A stretch of 64,000 bases of DNA from Salmonirosea aquatica (GTDB lineage Bacteria; Bacteroidota; Bacteroidia; Cytophagales; Spirosomataceae), in contig NZ_WHLY01000002.1 of assembly GCF_009296315.1 (NCBI RefSeq), positions 806,001 to 870,000 of the forward strand, given 5' to 3'. This document shows, in pieces, positions 17,581-26,243 of the stretch. Numbering within the stretch: position 1 is the first letter of the stretch; each line of letters opens with the position of its first letter. The position numbers and the translations under genes were made by a program. A model generated the notes under the pieces. That model saw only the letters and a list, made by a program, of their open reading frames with translations, had not been told where the DNA came from and did no database searches.

Positions 17581-18960
17581 ATGAAGCGCTCCGTCAAGTA
17601 CCTCGCCTGGATGTTGCTGATGGTCTGCTGTGCGGGCTGTCAGTTTCTGCTGTTTGACCCTCTGCCCGGCGGAAAGCCACGTATTGTTTCCATTCATATT
17701 CCCGGAATCCCGCCGGAAAACATTTCGATTGATCAGGAGAGGTACCTTATTCACGTGAAGGTACCCGAGCGGATGCCACCCGGTTCATCGGTTCCCGACA
17801 TAAAGGTGAGCGGGAAGGTATATGCCGGAACGAGCCACCTCTCCGGTGCCATTTTCGTGCAGGACTCTCTGGTGTACCGACAAATCCCGCTTTACGAAAT
17901 AGGTACCTTTACCAACAAAACAAATTCTCAGAAGATCGCCGCTATCTACCGCGTCGACCTAATCCCGCAGGGGCCGCTGGAAATCGACCCGGAGAAGCTT
18001 GCGCAAATGTCGTCCCATGAGGTAGGTTCCTGGCTTCTTCACATTCCCTTCAAAAACCTGTACGCCAACGCGCTGCCCGTCCAGACTCGTTTCATCAATC
18101 GCGAAACGAAGGAAGTTTCGGTGTACGATAGTACCTCGCCCAACCTGCTCTACTACGGAAACCCTTATGTACGGATGATGAGCCGTTCGTGGGGGACTAG
18201 TGCCGAGCAGTTGAATATGCTGAATGTAGACGTGATTGATTTCGCTGCCAAGGTGATTCCCGGTACCTATGATGTGGAATTTGTGACCAAAGACGGAGAC
18301 GTGCTCAAGGTACCCCAACCGATCACCTTCCAGCTAAACCTGGTGCGGATAAATGGTTGGGAATCGGATGAGGTACCCCGCCTGCGTCCGGGCGAAACCT
18401 ACGTTCTTACGGGGCGCAACCTGTTTGCCAACGATATTTCGGTTACGGTATTGGACTCGAACGATCGGGTGGTTGAGGTACCTGAGGTGGAATTTGACCC
18501 CTACGGTACCCGAATGGGTTTGAAGCTACCCACTTCCATCAAACAGGGACATTACGCGGTTCGAATCATCAGTAAAGCCACTCAAATCCAATATTGCCGC
18601 CAAATCCATGTGACTCCCCTACCCCTCGCTCCTTTGGAGATCAGTCGCATCAGTCCCCCTTCCATCGCCTGTTCCATTCAGGGCCCGCTCGTGCTGGACC
18701 GAACTGTTTATACCCAACTACTAGTCCAGGGAACCGCGGCGCGCGCCCAACTGAAACTGGTGGCCGTGCAGGACTCAGCCCGCGTGCATTCTGTCTTTAT
18801 CGGCTCGCCTACACCTTCGGAAGACAAAACAAAATTCAGGCTACGTACCTTAATCCAAATCCCTTCGGGCATGTACCATGTATCGGTGCAGGTGATTAAT
18901 GAATTCGGCAGCATAGTCCAGGAAGGCCCACCCTACTGGCGCGTGGTGGAGGTACGCTGA
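17581..18960 (+). CDS. Large putative lipoprotein with Ig/IPT-like repeats
   Basis: A 459-residue protein with signal MKRSVKYLAWMLLMVCCAGC, the last Cys being the likely lipid attachment site. The rest is beta-rich with recurring motifs such as RLRPGETYVLTGRNLFANDISVTVLD (an IPT/TIG-like strand pair) and KQGHYAVRIISKATQ, which suggests three to four Ig-like modules. Such lipoproteins are usually displayed on the cell surface in Bacteroidota. It belongs to the plus-strand series of exported proteins from 15692 to 20011. GGTACC occurs eight times in this gene alone. Function is unknown. Confidence 0.8.
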   Translation: MKRSVKYLAWMLLMVCCAGCQFLLFDPLPGGKPRIVSIHIPGIPPENISIDQERYLIHVKVPERMPPGSSVPDIKVSGKVYAGTSHLSGAIFVQDSLVYRQIPLYEIGTFTNKTNSQKIAAIYRVDLIPQGPLEIDPEKLAQMSSHEVGSWLLHIPFKNLYANALPVQTRFINRETKEVSVYDSTSPNLLYYGNPYVRMMSRSWGTSAEQLNMLNVDVIDFAAKVIPGTYDVEFVTKDGDVLKVPQPITFQLNLVRINGWESDEVPRLRPGETYVLTGRNLFANDISVTVLDSNDRVVEVPEVEFDPYGTRMGLKLPTSIKQGHYAVRIISKATQIQYCRQIHVTPLPLAPLEISRISPPSIACSIQGPLVLDRTVYTQLLVQGTAARAQLKLVAVQDSARVHSVFIGSPTPSEDKTKFRLRTLIQIPSGMYHVSVQVINEFGSIVQEGPPYWRVVEVR

Positions 18961-19045
18961 ATTTCCGTAAAGAAAATGCGTCCTTAATACTTGAAAATCA
19001 GACCCATCTTATTATTATTATACACCATCCAACCGAGCTGCACGT

Positions 19046-20011
19046 ATGAAAACGAAATCTGTAAGGTACCTTGCCATCGCGCTGCTGGCACTAGCAGGCT
19101 GTAAACCTGAGAAAGACGGTGTTTTTTATCTGGACCCTATGCCCGTTTTTGAAGAGAAAAAAGGCAGTCCATTGGCGTCTGATTCGATCAATGCCTACAG
19201 GCCCGTCATCGGAGCGGCTAATGTGGAGCGGGCCTTTCCTTTTGGAACAGTCAATGAACCCGTTGGGGTGAGGCTTTTAGAAGTTATTGAAAAGGTCACC
19301 AATTCCATCACCAATCCCAGTGAACGGTACAACGACAAGACAATTTACGAATATGGTGCTTCGGGAAATTTGGTTAAGAAAATCCGCCAAACTACCAAAG
19401 GCATGATTTGGGACATCAATACCTATGAGCCTAATGCGGAAGGAAAAATTCAAATAGCTACCAAAGTCAATACGGGGATAGACTATTTCAGAGGAGAATT
19501 AAACGAACTGAGTCTGTTTGGCAACACGCTGTATGAATCCACCGACGAGGATTTTTCCTGGGGCCTGAAATCCTTTCAGCGCTATTATAGCAATAATCAG
19601 AATTCACCTATTGAGCGCACCCGGCTGGGTTTTGATGCCAAAGGGCAGTTGGTTTGGGAAGAAGGAATATATCTGGATGCCGCCAGTTCACGAATAACCT
19701 CATACAAACTCTACAAACGGGATGCGAATGGCAATGCTACCTTCACGAGATACGTGAATGGTAATTATCCGATCACGGAACACAAAATGACCTACGACGA
19801 CAAGCCGAATCCCTACCGCACTACGGGGGATATTTTGCTGCCGGAAGTCACCAATTCCAATAACATCCTGACACAGCAGATCATTGAAAACGGAGTAATC
19901 ACGACATTCCGTTACGAGTACGAATATCGGCCCAATGGGTACCCCTCGCGGGTACAAACCTATAAAAACGAAGAATTAATTAGCACCAGAGAGTTTCAAT
20001 ACAATCAGTAA
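19046..20011 (+). CDS. Putative lipoprotein with YD-like strands
   Basis: A 321-residue protein starting MKTKSVRYLAIALLALAGC, a lipoprotein signal with Cys19. The mature chain repeats a pattern such as YEYGASGNLVKKIRQTT, LGFDAKGQLVWEEG, YKRDANGNATFTRYVNG and YEYRPNGYPSRVQTYKNEEL, that is Tyr-x-Tyr followed by Gly-Asn/Gln-hydrophobic turns. This resembles RHS/YD-type beta strands, although the number of repeats is small and no toxin or core domain is attached. It ends the exported-protein series and is followed by a strong bidirectional terminator. Confidence 0.78.
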   Translation: MKTKSVRYLAIALLALAGCKPEKDGVFYLDPMPVFEEKKGSPLASDSINAYRPVIGAANVERAFPFGTVNEPVGVRLLEVIEKVTNSITNPSERYNDKTIYEYGASGNLVKKIRQTTKGMIWDINTYEPNAEGKIQIATKVNTGIDYFRGELNELSLFGNTLYESTDEDFSWGLKSFQRYYSNNQNSPIERTRLGFDAKGQLVWEEGIYLDAASSRITSYKLYKRDANGNATFTRYVNGNYPITEHKMTYDDKPNPYRTTGDILLPEVTNSNNILTQQIIENGVITTFRYEYEYRPNGYPSRVQTYKNEELISTREFQYNQ

Positions 20012-20020
20012 CAGCACAAG

Positions 20021-20050
20021 AATGCCCCGGCCTGATTGAGCCGGGGCATT
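20021..20050. terminator. Bidirectional terminator
   Basis: Arms AATGCCCCGGC (20021-20031) and GCCGGGGCATT (20040-20050) pair perfectly over 11 bp with an 8-base loop. It lies between two convergent genes ending at 20011 (plus) and 20085 (minus) and probably serves both. Confidence 0.85.
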
Positions 20051-20084
20051 TCACATTCACAACCCTTAATTTTTTGGCTTTTAC

Positions 20085-20603
20085 TTACTTCGATGGCATC
20101 AGTACCGTGTCGATCGAATGTACCACGCCATTGGTAGCCTTGATGTCGGCCGTGTTAACTGTGGCCATACCGCCCTTGGCATCTTCGAGCATTACTTTTC
20201 CATCCTTCATCCGTACAGTCAGCATACCACCATTTACGGTTTTTATTTCCTGTCCATCCTTCAAATCACTGGACATCACCGATCCCTGCACCACGTGGTA
20301 AAGCAGGATACCCGACAGCATCTTTTTGTTTTCGGGCTTCAAAAGTGTCTCTACCGTACCCGCCGGAAGCGCTTCGAACGCGCTGTTCTCGGGAGCAAAC
20401 ACCGTAAAAGGGCCCGCCTTAGTAGCCTGATCGGCCAAACCAGCCGCTTTCAAAGCCGCTAGGAGCGTCGTGTGGTTTTCGGACATTCCGGCACTACCCG
20501 CCAGGTCTTTCCCCGTCATAGTTTGCGCATTCGCACACAGCATCACTCCGCAAGCTAACAGCATCATGGTGCCAATTTTCATCCATCCCAGTTTCGTCTT
20601 CAT
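20085..20603 (-). CDS. Fasciclin-domain secreted protein
   Basis: A 172-residue protein with a signal peptide (MKTKLGWMKIGTMMLLACGVMLCANA) and a single FAS1 domain. Typical FAS1 segments are HTTLLAALKAAGL, GPFTVFAPENSAFEALP, LLYHVVQGSVMSSDL and the closing ATNGVVHSIDTVLMP. Bacterial FAS1 proteins are thought to mediate adhesion or binding outside the cytoplasm; no specific partner is evident. The gene is transcribed away from matB across a 213-bp region holding a large AT-rich inverted repeat. Confidence 0.92.
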   Translation of the reverse strand: MKTKLGWMKIGTMMLLACGVMLCANAQTMTGKDLAGSAGMSENHTTLLAALKAAGLADQATKAGPFTVFAPENSAFEALPAGTVETLLKPENKKMLSGILLYHVVQGSVMSSDLKDGQEIKTVNGGMLTVRMKDGKVMLEDAKGGMATVNTADIKATNGVVHSIDTVLMPSK

Positions 20604-20624
20604 TTTGCAAGTTTGTTTAAAGTG

Positions 20625-20711
20625 TAAGCGTTATTGCTTATCATTATTACACTCACAACCTAATGTTTTTTTATTTTGTTTAATTTATTTATATAAATAC
20701 TTAAACAAAAT
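20625..20711. repeat. AT-rich inverted repeats between the fasciclin gene and matB
   Basis: Outer arms ATTTTGTTTAA (20673-20683) and TTAAACAAAAT (20701-20711) are perfect complements and enclose a second palindrome ATTTATATAAAT. A smaller hairpin TAAGC/GCTTA (20625-20629 and 20636-20640) sits nearer to the fasciclin start. The position between divergent genes suggests an operator or overlapping promoters, but no protein can be assigned. Confidence 0.5.
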
Positions 20712-20816
20712 TATCTCTATACTAAGACCGCCTGCTAAACCCACGACTCCAAGTAAAGCTGGTACAGGATTAACTTATTACCTTTACGCGTTCGAGGAAA
20801 CCTTATCAGCCACTTT

Positions 20817-22301
20817 ATGCTCCAACTGATTACAAACGCCAGTCAATATCTCAGTAACCCCGCTATTGTGGCCGAGAACAGGGTATATTCCTACCATGAT
20901 CTCTTGGAAGCTTCCGCACAGATGGCATCCCTACTCCTTGGGGACGCTTCTGACTTGCAGGAAACCCGGATCGCTTACATGGTCACGCCCGGTTTCGACT
21001 ACGTCCGGACGCAGTGGGGAATCTGGCGCGCGGGAGGAATTGCCGTTCCGTTGTGTACTACCTACCCCCTACCCGCTTTACAATATGTCATCGAGGATAC
21101 GGGGGCCGAGATTGTCATCGCCAGCCAGGAGTACCTTTCCATTTTGGCCCCTCTAGCCCACGAAAAAGGATTTCGATTTATTATTCTGGGAGGGGTAGAA
21201 GACGAAAGTGTGCAGCTGAACCCTCTGCCTGAGCTTACCCCCGACCGCCGGGCCATGATTCTGTATACCAGCGGTACTACTAACCTGCCCAAGGGCGTGG
21301 TTACTTCCCACGCCAACCTGAACGCGCAGATTTCGACCCTGGTGGAAGCCTGGCGCTGGTCCTTCTCCGACCATGTTCTATGTATCCTACCCCTGCATCA
21401 TGTACATGGTATCATCAATGTGGTATCCTGTGCATTATGGTCCGGGGCAACCGTAGAATTTCTCACCTCCTTTTCGGCGGAGGGAGTTTTCGATGCTTTT
21501 CTGAAAGGGGAGATCAATGTATTCATGGCCGTGCCAACGATCTACTTCAAGCTAATTGCCTACTGGGAGAGCCTGCCACCCGACGATCAAAAACGGTTGT
21601 CAGAATGCATGGCCAAGTTCCGCCTGATGGTATCGGGTTCGGCCGCCCTTCCCGTATCTGTCATGAAAAAATGGAAGGATATAAGTGGACATACACTGCT
21701 GGAGCGCTACGGCATGACCGAGATTGGCATGGGGATCAGCAATCCCTACCAAGGCGAGCGCCGGGCCGGCCACATCGGGCAGCCTCTACCGGGTGTAAAA
21801 ATCAGACTAGTGGACGAACAGGATCAGGTGCTGGCTTCCCGGCAACCGGGCGAAATTCAGGTAAAAGGACCTGGGGTATTCCGGGAATACTGGAACAAAC
21901 CCGAGGCCACGCAAAAGGCTTTCACCGAAGACCGGTGGTTCAAGACGGGCGACATAGCGCTGGTAGAAGATGGCTACTACCGGATTCTGGGCCGCGACTC
22001 GATTGATATCATCAAGTCGGGCGGATATAAGATTTCCGCGCTTGAAATTGAGGAGGTACTTCGCACGCACCCCGCCATTGCCGATTGCAGCGTAGTGGGC
22101 ATTCCCAACGAGGAGTGGGGCGAGTTGGTGGCCGCGGTGCTGGTTCTACAGGATTCCACGCTGGATGTCGCTACCCTTACGACCTGGCTTCGGGAGCGAA
22201 TCCCGGCCTACAAGACTCCGCGTCAGTATAGGATTGTGATCGACCTACCCCGCAATGCCATGGGCAAAGTGACTAAAAACGATTTGAAAAATATATTCTA
22301 G
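20817..22301 (+). CDS. matB: Malonate-CoA ligase, AMP-binding
   Basis: A 494-residue acyl-CoA synthetase. The AMP-binding P-loop is ILYTSGTTNLPKG (about residue 147), followed by ERYGMTEIGMG, the hinge GDIALVEDGYYRILGRDSIDIIKSGGYKIS and the C-terminal catalytic Lys in NAMGKVTKND. The overall sequence is of the malonyl-CoA synthetase (MatB/ACSF3) type, and the two following genes encode the malonate transporter MadL-MadM, which supports malonate as substrate. Product would be malonyl-CoA for fatty-acid synthesis or further breakdown. No malonyl-CoA decarboxylase gene is adjacent. Confidence 0.88.
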   Translation: MLQLITNASQYLSNPAIVAENRVYSYHDLLEASAQMASLLLGDASDLQETRIAYMVTPGFDYVRTQWGIWRAGGIAVPLCTTYPLPALQYVIEDTGAEIVIASQEYLSILAPLAHEKGFRFIILGGVEDESVQLNPLPELTPDRRAMILYTSGTTNLPKGVVTSHANLNAQISTLVEAWRWSFSDHVLCILPLHHVHGIINVVSCALWSGATVEFLTSFSAEGVFDAFLKGEINVFMAVPTIYFKLIAYWESLPPDDQKRLSECMAKFRLMVSGSAALPVSVMKKWKDISGHTLLERYGMTEIGMGISNPYQGERRAGHIGQPLPGVKIRLVDEQDQVLASRQPGEIQVKGPGVFREYWNKPEATQKAFTEDRWFKTGDIALVEDGYYRILGRDSIDIIKSGGYKISALEIEEVLRTHPAIADCSVVGIPNEEWGELVAAVLVLQDSTLDVATLTTWLRERIPAYKTPRQYRIVIDLPRNAMGKVTKNDLKNIF

Positions 22302-22374
22302 TTACTATTATCTCCCGGAGGTACCGCTACCTTCATTTTCGATTCCCCATGCTCTGCAATAACAATTCTACGAG

Positions 22375-22761
22375 ATGATCATATATGGTGTGGCCCTATT
22401 GGCTTTTTGTTACGTGGTCGGGCAACTAGTGGGTGAGTACCTGGGATTGCTCATCGGGGTGGATGCCAACGTAGGAGGGGTCGGCTTTGCCATGCTCCTG
22501 CTGGTAGTGCTGCACGACTGGCTGCACAAAAAAGGGCGGCTAGACCTACCTACCGAAGACGGGATTTACTTTTGGAACCAGATGTATATCCCCATCATTG
22601 TAGCCATGGCAGCCATCCAAAACGTAAAATTGGCCGTATCCAGCGGTCTGGTTGTTCTATTGGCCGGTAGCGTTCCGGTGGTAGTTTGTCTCGCTGTACT
22701 TCCCCTGCTTTCCCGCTTGTCCAAACCTACCTCTAAGCGCCCGTATGGAAATTCTGAATAA
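22375..22761 (+). CDS. madL: Malonate transporter subunit MadL
   Basis: A 128-residue membrane protein with four hydrophobic segments, beginning MIIYGVALLAFCYVVGQLVGEYLG and containing GVDANVGGVGFAMLLLV, a conserved MadL segment. MadL and MadM together form a two-component malonate carrier in the cytoplasmic membrane. The gene follows matB after 73 bp and overlaps the start of madM by 17 bp, which indicates translational coupling. Confidence 0.92.
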   Translation: MIIYGVALLAFCYVVGQLVGEYLGLLIGVDANVGGVGFAMLLLVVLHDWLHKKGRLDLPTEDGIYFWNQMYIPIIVAMAAIQNVKLAVSSGLVVLLAGSVPVVVCLAVLPLLSRLSKPTSKRPYGNSE

Positions 22762-23503
22762 GTTTCTGGACAAAAACGGGTTGATTTTCGCTTTCCTGGT
22801 CGTAGGTGTGATTGTCTACGGGTCAGGGCTGATCTCGAAAAAACTAACCAACCATAAAATACCGGGGTCGGCCATCGCCATCATTATTGGACTGTTGCTG
22901 GCCTACCTGGGCGGCCTGTATTCGGGCGGGCAAAAGGGATTGGCCGATGTCCCCCTCTTTTCGGGCTTTGGGCTCATGGGTGGGGCTATGTTCCGCGATT
23001 TCGCCGTTGTCTCCACTGCCCTGGGTGCCAGTCTGCTGGTGATGCGAAGCACGGGGTGGATCGGAGCGCTCTCTCTACTACTGGGTACCCTACTTTCGTT
23101 TCTGGGAGGCGTGGGCGTGGCGCTGCTCTGGGGCTATACCGATGCTGTCAGTCTCACTACCCTCGGAGCAGGAGCCTGTACCTACATCGTGGGGCCGGTG
23201 ACCGGTGCCGCCATTGGAGCCAGTTCAGAAGTGATTGCGCTTAGCATTGCGGCCGGAGTAGTCAAGACCATCGTCGTGACCATAGGTACCCCCTTCATTG
23301 CCAAATACATCGGTCTTAACAATCCGCATACGGCCATGATTTTCGGCGGACTCATGGGTACCACCAGCGGGGTGACCGCAGGCCTGGCTGCTACCGATCC
23401 GAAACTGGTACCCTACGGAGCCCTGACGGCTACTTTTTATACGGGCTTAGGATGCCTGATGTGCCCTTCGGTACTATACCTGCTGATGCGGATGGCCTTC
23501 TGA
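22745..23503 (+). CDS. madM: Malonate transporter subunit MadM
   Basis: A 252-residue membrane protein with about seven to eight hydrophobic helices. It begins MEILNKFLDKNGLIFAFLVVG and contains the Gly-rich segments SGFGLMGGAMFRDFAVVSTA and GACTYIVGPVTGAAIGASSEV, typical of MadM. With MadL it forms the malonate carrier. Its ATG lies inside the end of madL (17-bp overlap). It is the last gene of the malonate operon; no decarboxylase or regulator follows. Confidence 0.92.
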   Translation: MEILNKFLDKNGLIFAFLVVGVIVYGSGLISKKLTNHKIPGSAIAIIIGLLLAYLGGLYSGGQKGLADVPLFSGFGLMGGAMFRDFAVVSTALGASLLVMRSTGWIGALSLLLGTLLSFLGGVGVALLWGYTDAVSLTTLGAGACTYIVGPVTGAAIGASSEVIALSIAAGVVKTIVVTIGTPFIAKYIGLNNPHTAMIFGGLMGTTSGVTAGLAATDPKLVPYGALTATFYTGLGCLMCPSVLYLLMRMAF

Positions 23504-23699
23504 AAGTCTGTTTCAACACCATCGAATACCCTTACAGGCACCTCACGCCCAATTCATTGCTGAAAAGTTTTCAATGCTCAATTACCACTGCTCTTGGGCT
23601 GCAACCAAAAAAAAACACCTGAGGCCGTTAATCCCATTTACAGGCTGCTTTTCCGATACTCCTCTGTAATTTTCCTGCAAGAATCCTAAACTGATCCCT

Positions 23700-24020
23700 A
23701 TGCTCGTAATCACTACCTCAAGCGTTGAAGGCAAAAAAATAATCAAGTACATCGGCATCGTCAACGGCGAGGCCATCATCGGTGCCAATGCCGTCAAGGA
23801 TTTCTTCGCGGGAGTCCGCGATGTGGTCGGTGGGCGCGCCGGTTCTTACGAACAGAGCCTGCGCGAAGCCAAAAGCATCGCCATTCGGGAAATGATGGAT
23901 CAGGCGCAACGTCTGGGCGCGAATACCATCATCGGGGTAGATCTCGACTATCAGGCCATCGGCAGCAATGGCTCCATGATCATGGTAAGTGCCAACGGTA
24001 CCGCGGTGATCGTAGAGTAG
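23700..24020 (+). CDS. YbjQ/DUF74 family protein
   Basis: A 106-residue protein of the YbjQ family (heavy-metal-binding domain by name). It shows the conserved start LVITTSSVEGKKIIKYIGIVNGEAIIGAN, the middle SYEQSLREAKSIAIREMMDQAQRLGANTIIGVDLDY and the closing MIMVSANGTAV. These small proteins assemble into pentamers; their physiological role is unclear. It converges with metF, 17 bp away. Confidence 0.93.
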   Translation: MLVITTSSVEGKKIIKYIGIVNGEAIIGANAVKDFFAGVRDVVGGRAGSYEQSLREAKSIAIREMMDQAQRLGANTIIGVDLDYQAIGSNGSMIMVSANGTAVIVE

Positions 24021-24037
24021 GGTAAAAAAAGCAGAAC

Positions 24038-24994
24038 TCAGAAAACGCCCCGCGCGATCTGCAGCACGTTATCCGATTTGCCCATGGTGTAGAAATGCAG
24101 CACGGGTATCCCGTATTCAATCAATTCCCGACACTGCTGAATACCCCACTCTACCCCTACCTGCCGTACCTGCTGGTCGGTTTCGCATTGTTCAGCGGCC
24201 CGAACCAGATCTTCTGGCATATCGAGGTGGAAAATCCGGGGTAGTACGGTGAGTTGCTTTTTGGTAGCAAGAGGTTTTAACCCGGGAATAATCGGAACGG
24301 TAATCCCCTCCGCGCGGCAACGCTCCACAAACTTGAAGTACCGCTGATTATCAAAAAACATCTGGGTTACGATGTAGTCAGCGCCAGCCTCCACCTTTTT
24401 TTTGAGGTACCCGAAATCGGTATCATAATCGGTCGCTTCAAAATGCTTTTCAGGATAACCCGCCACGCCAATGCAGAAATTGGTAGGCGAAGCCTGAGTT
24501 TCCTCGTGCAGAAGTACCCCCTGATTCATCCCGCACACCTGCCGGATCAAATCCGAAGCGTAGGCATGTCCACCCTTTTTGGCCGTGAAAACACCCGCCG
24601 ATTTTTCGGGATCGCCCCGCAGCACCAGCACGTTGTCAATCCCCAGGTAGTGCAGGTCGAAGAGCATGTCCTCGGTTTCTTCCCTGGTGAAGCCTCCACA
24701 GATTACATGGGGCACGGCATCGACCCGGAATCGCTCCATCAGCCGGGCGCATATGCCCACCGTGCCAGGTCGCTTGCGAATGGGTATGCGGAGCACCGAT
24801 CCATCGGAATTATGCTTGTCAATGAGTTCCTCACGGTGGTAAGTGACATCCACAAAGGGCGGCTTGAATTCCATCAGCGGATCGATGGAGTCGAGCAATT
24901 GGTTGATATTTTGCCCTTTCAGGGGTGGGATAATTTCGATTGAAAAAAGCGGCTTGCCAGCGGCCTGTTGAATATATTCGGTGACTTTGGTCAT
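24038..24994 (-). CDS. metF: 5,10-Methylenetetrahydrofolate reductase
   Basis: A 318-residue FAD enzyme that reduces methylenetetrahydrofolate to methyltetrahydrofolate, the methyl donor for MetH, which is encoded in the same window. The start at 24994 gives MTKVTEYIQQAAGKPLFSIEI; four codons further upstream is another ATG. Family segments include the N-terminal FSIEIIPPLKG, HVICGGFTREETEDML, VLRGDPEKSAG, IGVAGYPEKH and IVTQMFFD. A perfect 15-bp hairpin followed by T residues lies only about 10-16 bp in front of the start codon, so expression may be controlled in the leader. Confidence 0.95.
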   Translation of the reverse strand: MTKVTEYIQQAAGKPLFSIEIIPPLKGQNINQLLDSIDPLMEFKPPFVDVTYHREELIDKHNSDGSVLRIPIRKRPGTVGICARLMERFRVDAVPHVICGGFTREETEDMLFDLHYLGIDNVLVLRGDPEKSAGVFTAKKGGHAYASDLIRQVCGMNQGVLLHEETQASPTNFCIGVAGYPEKHFEATDYDTDFGYLKKKVEAGADYIVTQMFFDNQRYFKFVERCRAEGITVPIIPGLKPLATKKQLTVLPRIFHLDMPEDLVRAAEQCETDQQVRQVGVEWGIQQCRELIEYGIPVLHFYTMGKSDNVLQIARGVF

Positions 24995-25003
24995 GAAGAA
25001 CAA

Positions 25004-25050
25004 CAAAAAATAGCTTATTTATCACCGCAAAATAAGTGATAAATAAGCTA
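25004..25050 (-). promoter_or_regulatory. Perfect hairpin with T-run in the metF leader
   Basis: Arms TAGCTTATTTATCAC (25011-25025) and GTGATAAATAAGCTA (25036-25050) pair over 15 bp without mismatch, with a 10-base loop. On the minus strand the stem is followed by TTTTTT and then about ten bases before the metF ATG. This is the form of an intrinsic terminator placed in a leader. It may be an attenuator for metF or the terminator of the lipoprotein gene that ends at 25236. Confidence 0.7.
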
Positions 25051-25235
25051 AATAGGGTAGATTAGGTACCTTAAAATCAGAATCCGGTTTTCTTTAAAAC
25101 CATCCCATTCCTTAACTTTTATCTGAATAAATAAAAAATTTTAGATAAAAAGTCTGCACTTTAACTAGGTACTTAGACAAAGATTGTCCTTTAAAAAAGA
25201 TATTCTATCTACTCCCATGCAGGAGCAGCCGATAC

Positions 25236-25625
25236 CTATTCAGGAGTACCTTTTCCTGGGCTCGTGGCTATGGAAGTCAGAACTATAGGTTGGCACTTCC
25301 ATTTTTCGTTGGGATAAATTTCTTTTTGCTCAGCACTGAACACAACCCGCAGACTATCCTGCAAAAAAGAAGCGGGCAGATTGCAGGCACAGTAGGGGGT
25401 ACCTGCAACGACGGGATAATAAATTGTCGCCTCGGTTTCACTCCCGGCCGTCGTCAGTACGATAATCCCTTCCACCTTATCGAAGGTATCGATCGTTTTG
25501 CGGGAACTGTAATAACAGTCGTCGGTTGGCAAGGCATCGGCAGCCGGATCATCTTTTCCGGACTCACAAGCCAGTAGCGACCCCAATAGGGCTATCGCAA
25601 GCAATGGTCTTTTTAGCATATCCAT
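25236..25625 (-). CDS. Small putative lipoprotein
   Basis: A 129-residue protein with signal MDMLKRPLLAIALLGSLLAC, a clear lipobox (Cys20). An alternative start at the third codon is possible. The mature chain has several cysteines (DDCYYSSR, PYCACNLP, KWKCQP) and the segment ATIYYPVVAGTPYCACNLPASF. I do not recognise a family. It stands 45 bp downstream of the lipocalin gene on the same strand and may share its transcript. Confidence 0.78.
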   Translation of the reverse strand: MDMLKRPLLAIALLGSLLACESGKDDPAADALPTDDCYYSSRKTIDTFDKVEGIIVLTTAGSETEATIYYPVVAGTPYCACNLPASFLQDSLRVVFSAEQKEIYPNEKWKCQPIVLTSIATSPGKGTPE

Positions 25626-25669
25626 GTTTTTTTACCGAAGACACACGCCGATAAAAAAAGGTTGGAATG

Positions 25670-26236
25670 TCAGGACTGCGGCAGGCAGTTTTTTTGTTCG
25701 GTTCGCCTCAATTTGCTTACATCAAATCCCTTCTCCGTGGCAATTGCCGTCAGCTGGTCAAAGGTACCTTCCGAAAGTTGGGGCAAACGGCTCAAAATCC
25801 ACAAATACTTGCGGGTAGGTTCACCCACCAGGGCATAGGAATAGTCGTCGGCCAGCGCAATGATGAAATAGTCGCCTTTAAAAGGCCAGAAAAACTGGAC
25901 GGCTAATTGTGCATTGGTCGTCTCGTCCTGAACAATGGCTTTGCCAGAGGCTTTTTCCCATTTTTCTTTTTTAGCATTGTAACAGCGGTTGTCCACCCGT
26001 ATGGTACCGTCGTCGTTAAGGGTATACTCGGCAGTCGTGCAAGTGCAGTTTTTCTCGAAGCGCGCCGGAAACGCCGCTATTTCGTACCATTTGCCCAGGT
26101 ATCGCGACAAATCCACTTTTTGGACCGTCTCCAACGGCTTGTTGCGACGGAAAGATGAAGCAACTAGGGCGATACCACCCAGTACCGAACCTGCCACCAG
26201 AACACGTGTAAGATTTTTCTTCTGAGTTTCTTTCAT
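25670..26236 (-). CDS. Lipocalin (Blc-like)
   Basis: A 188-residue protein whose core LSRYLGKWYEIAAFPARFEKNCTC carries the GxW signature of lipocalins, followed by the Blc-type segments EYTLNDDGTIRVDNRCYN, GDYFIIALADDYSYALVGEPTRKYLWILSR. An N-terminal hydrophobic stretch (VLVAGSVLGGIALVASSF) would anchor or export it; no lipobox Cys is present, unlike E. coli Blc. Blc lipocalins bind fatty acids or lysophospholipids in the envelope. A small charged protein gene lies 7 bp upstream and a lipoprotein gene downstream. Confidence 0.9.
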   Translation of the reverse strand: MKETQKKNLTRVLVAGSVLGGIALVASSFRRNKPLETVQKVDLSRYLGKWYEIAAFPARFEKNCTCTTAEYTLNDDGTIRVDNRCYNAKKEKWEKASGKAIVQDETTNAQLAVQFFWPFKGDYFIIALADDYSYALVGEPTRKYLWILSRLPQLSEGTFDQLTAIATEKGFDVSKLRRTEQKNCLPQS

Positions 26237-26243
26237 TGTATTC

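Noticed and set aside
19046-20011. RHS/YD-repeat toxin
   Set aside because: Only a few YD-like strands, a lipoprotein signal and no core or toxin domain.
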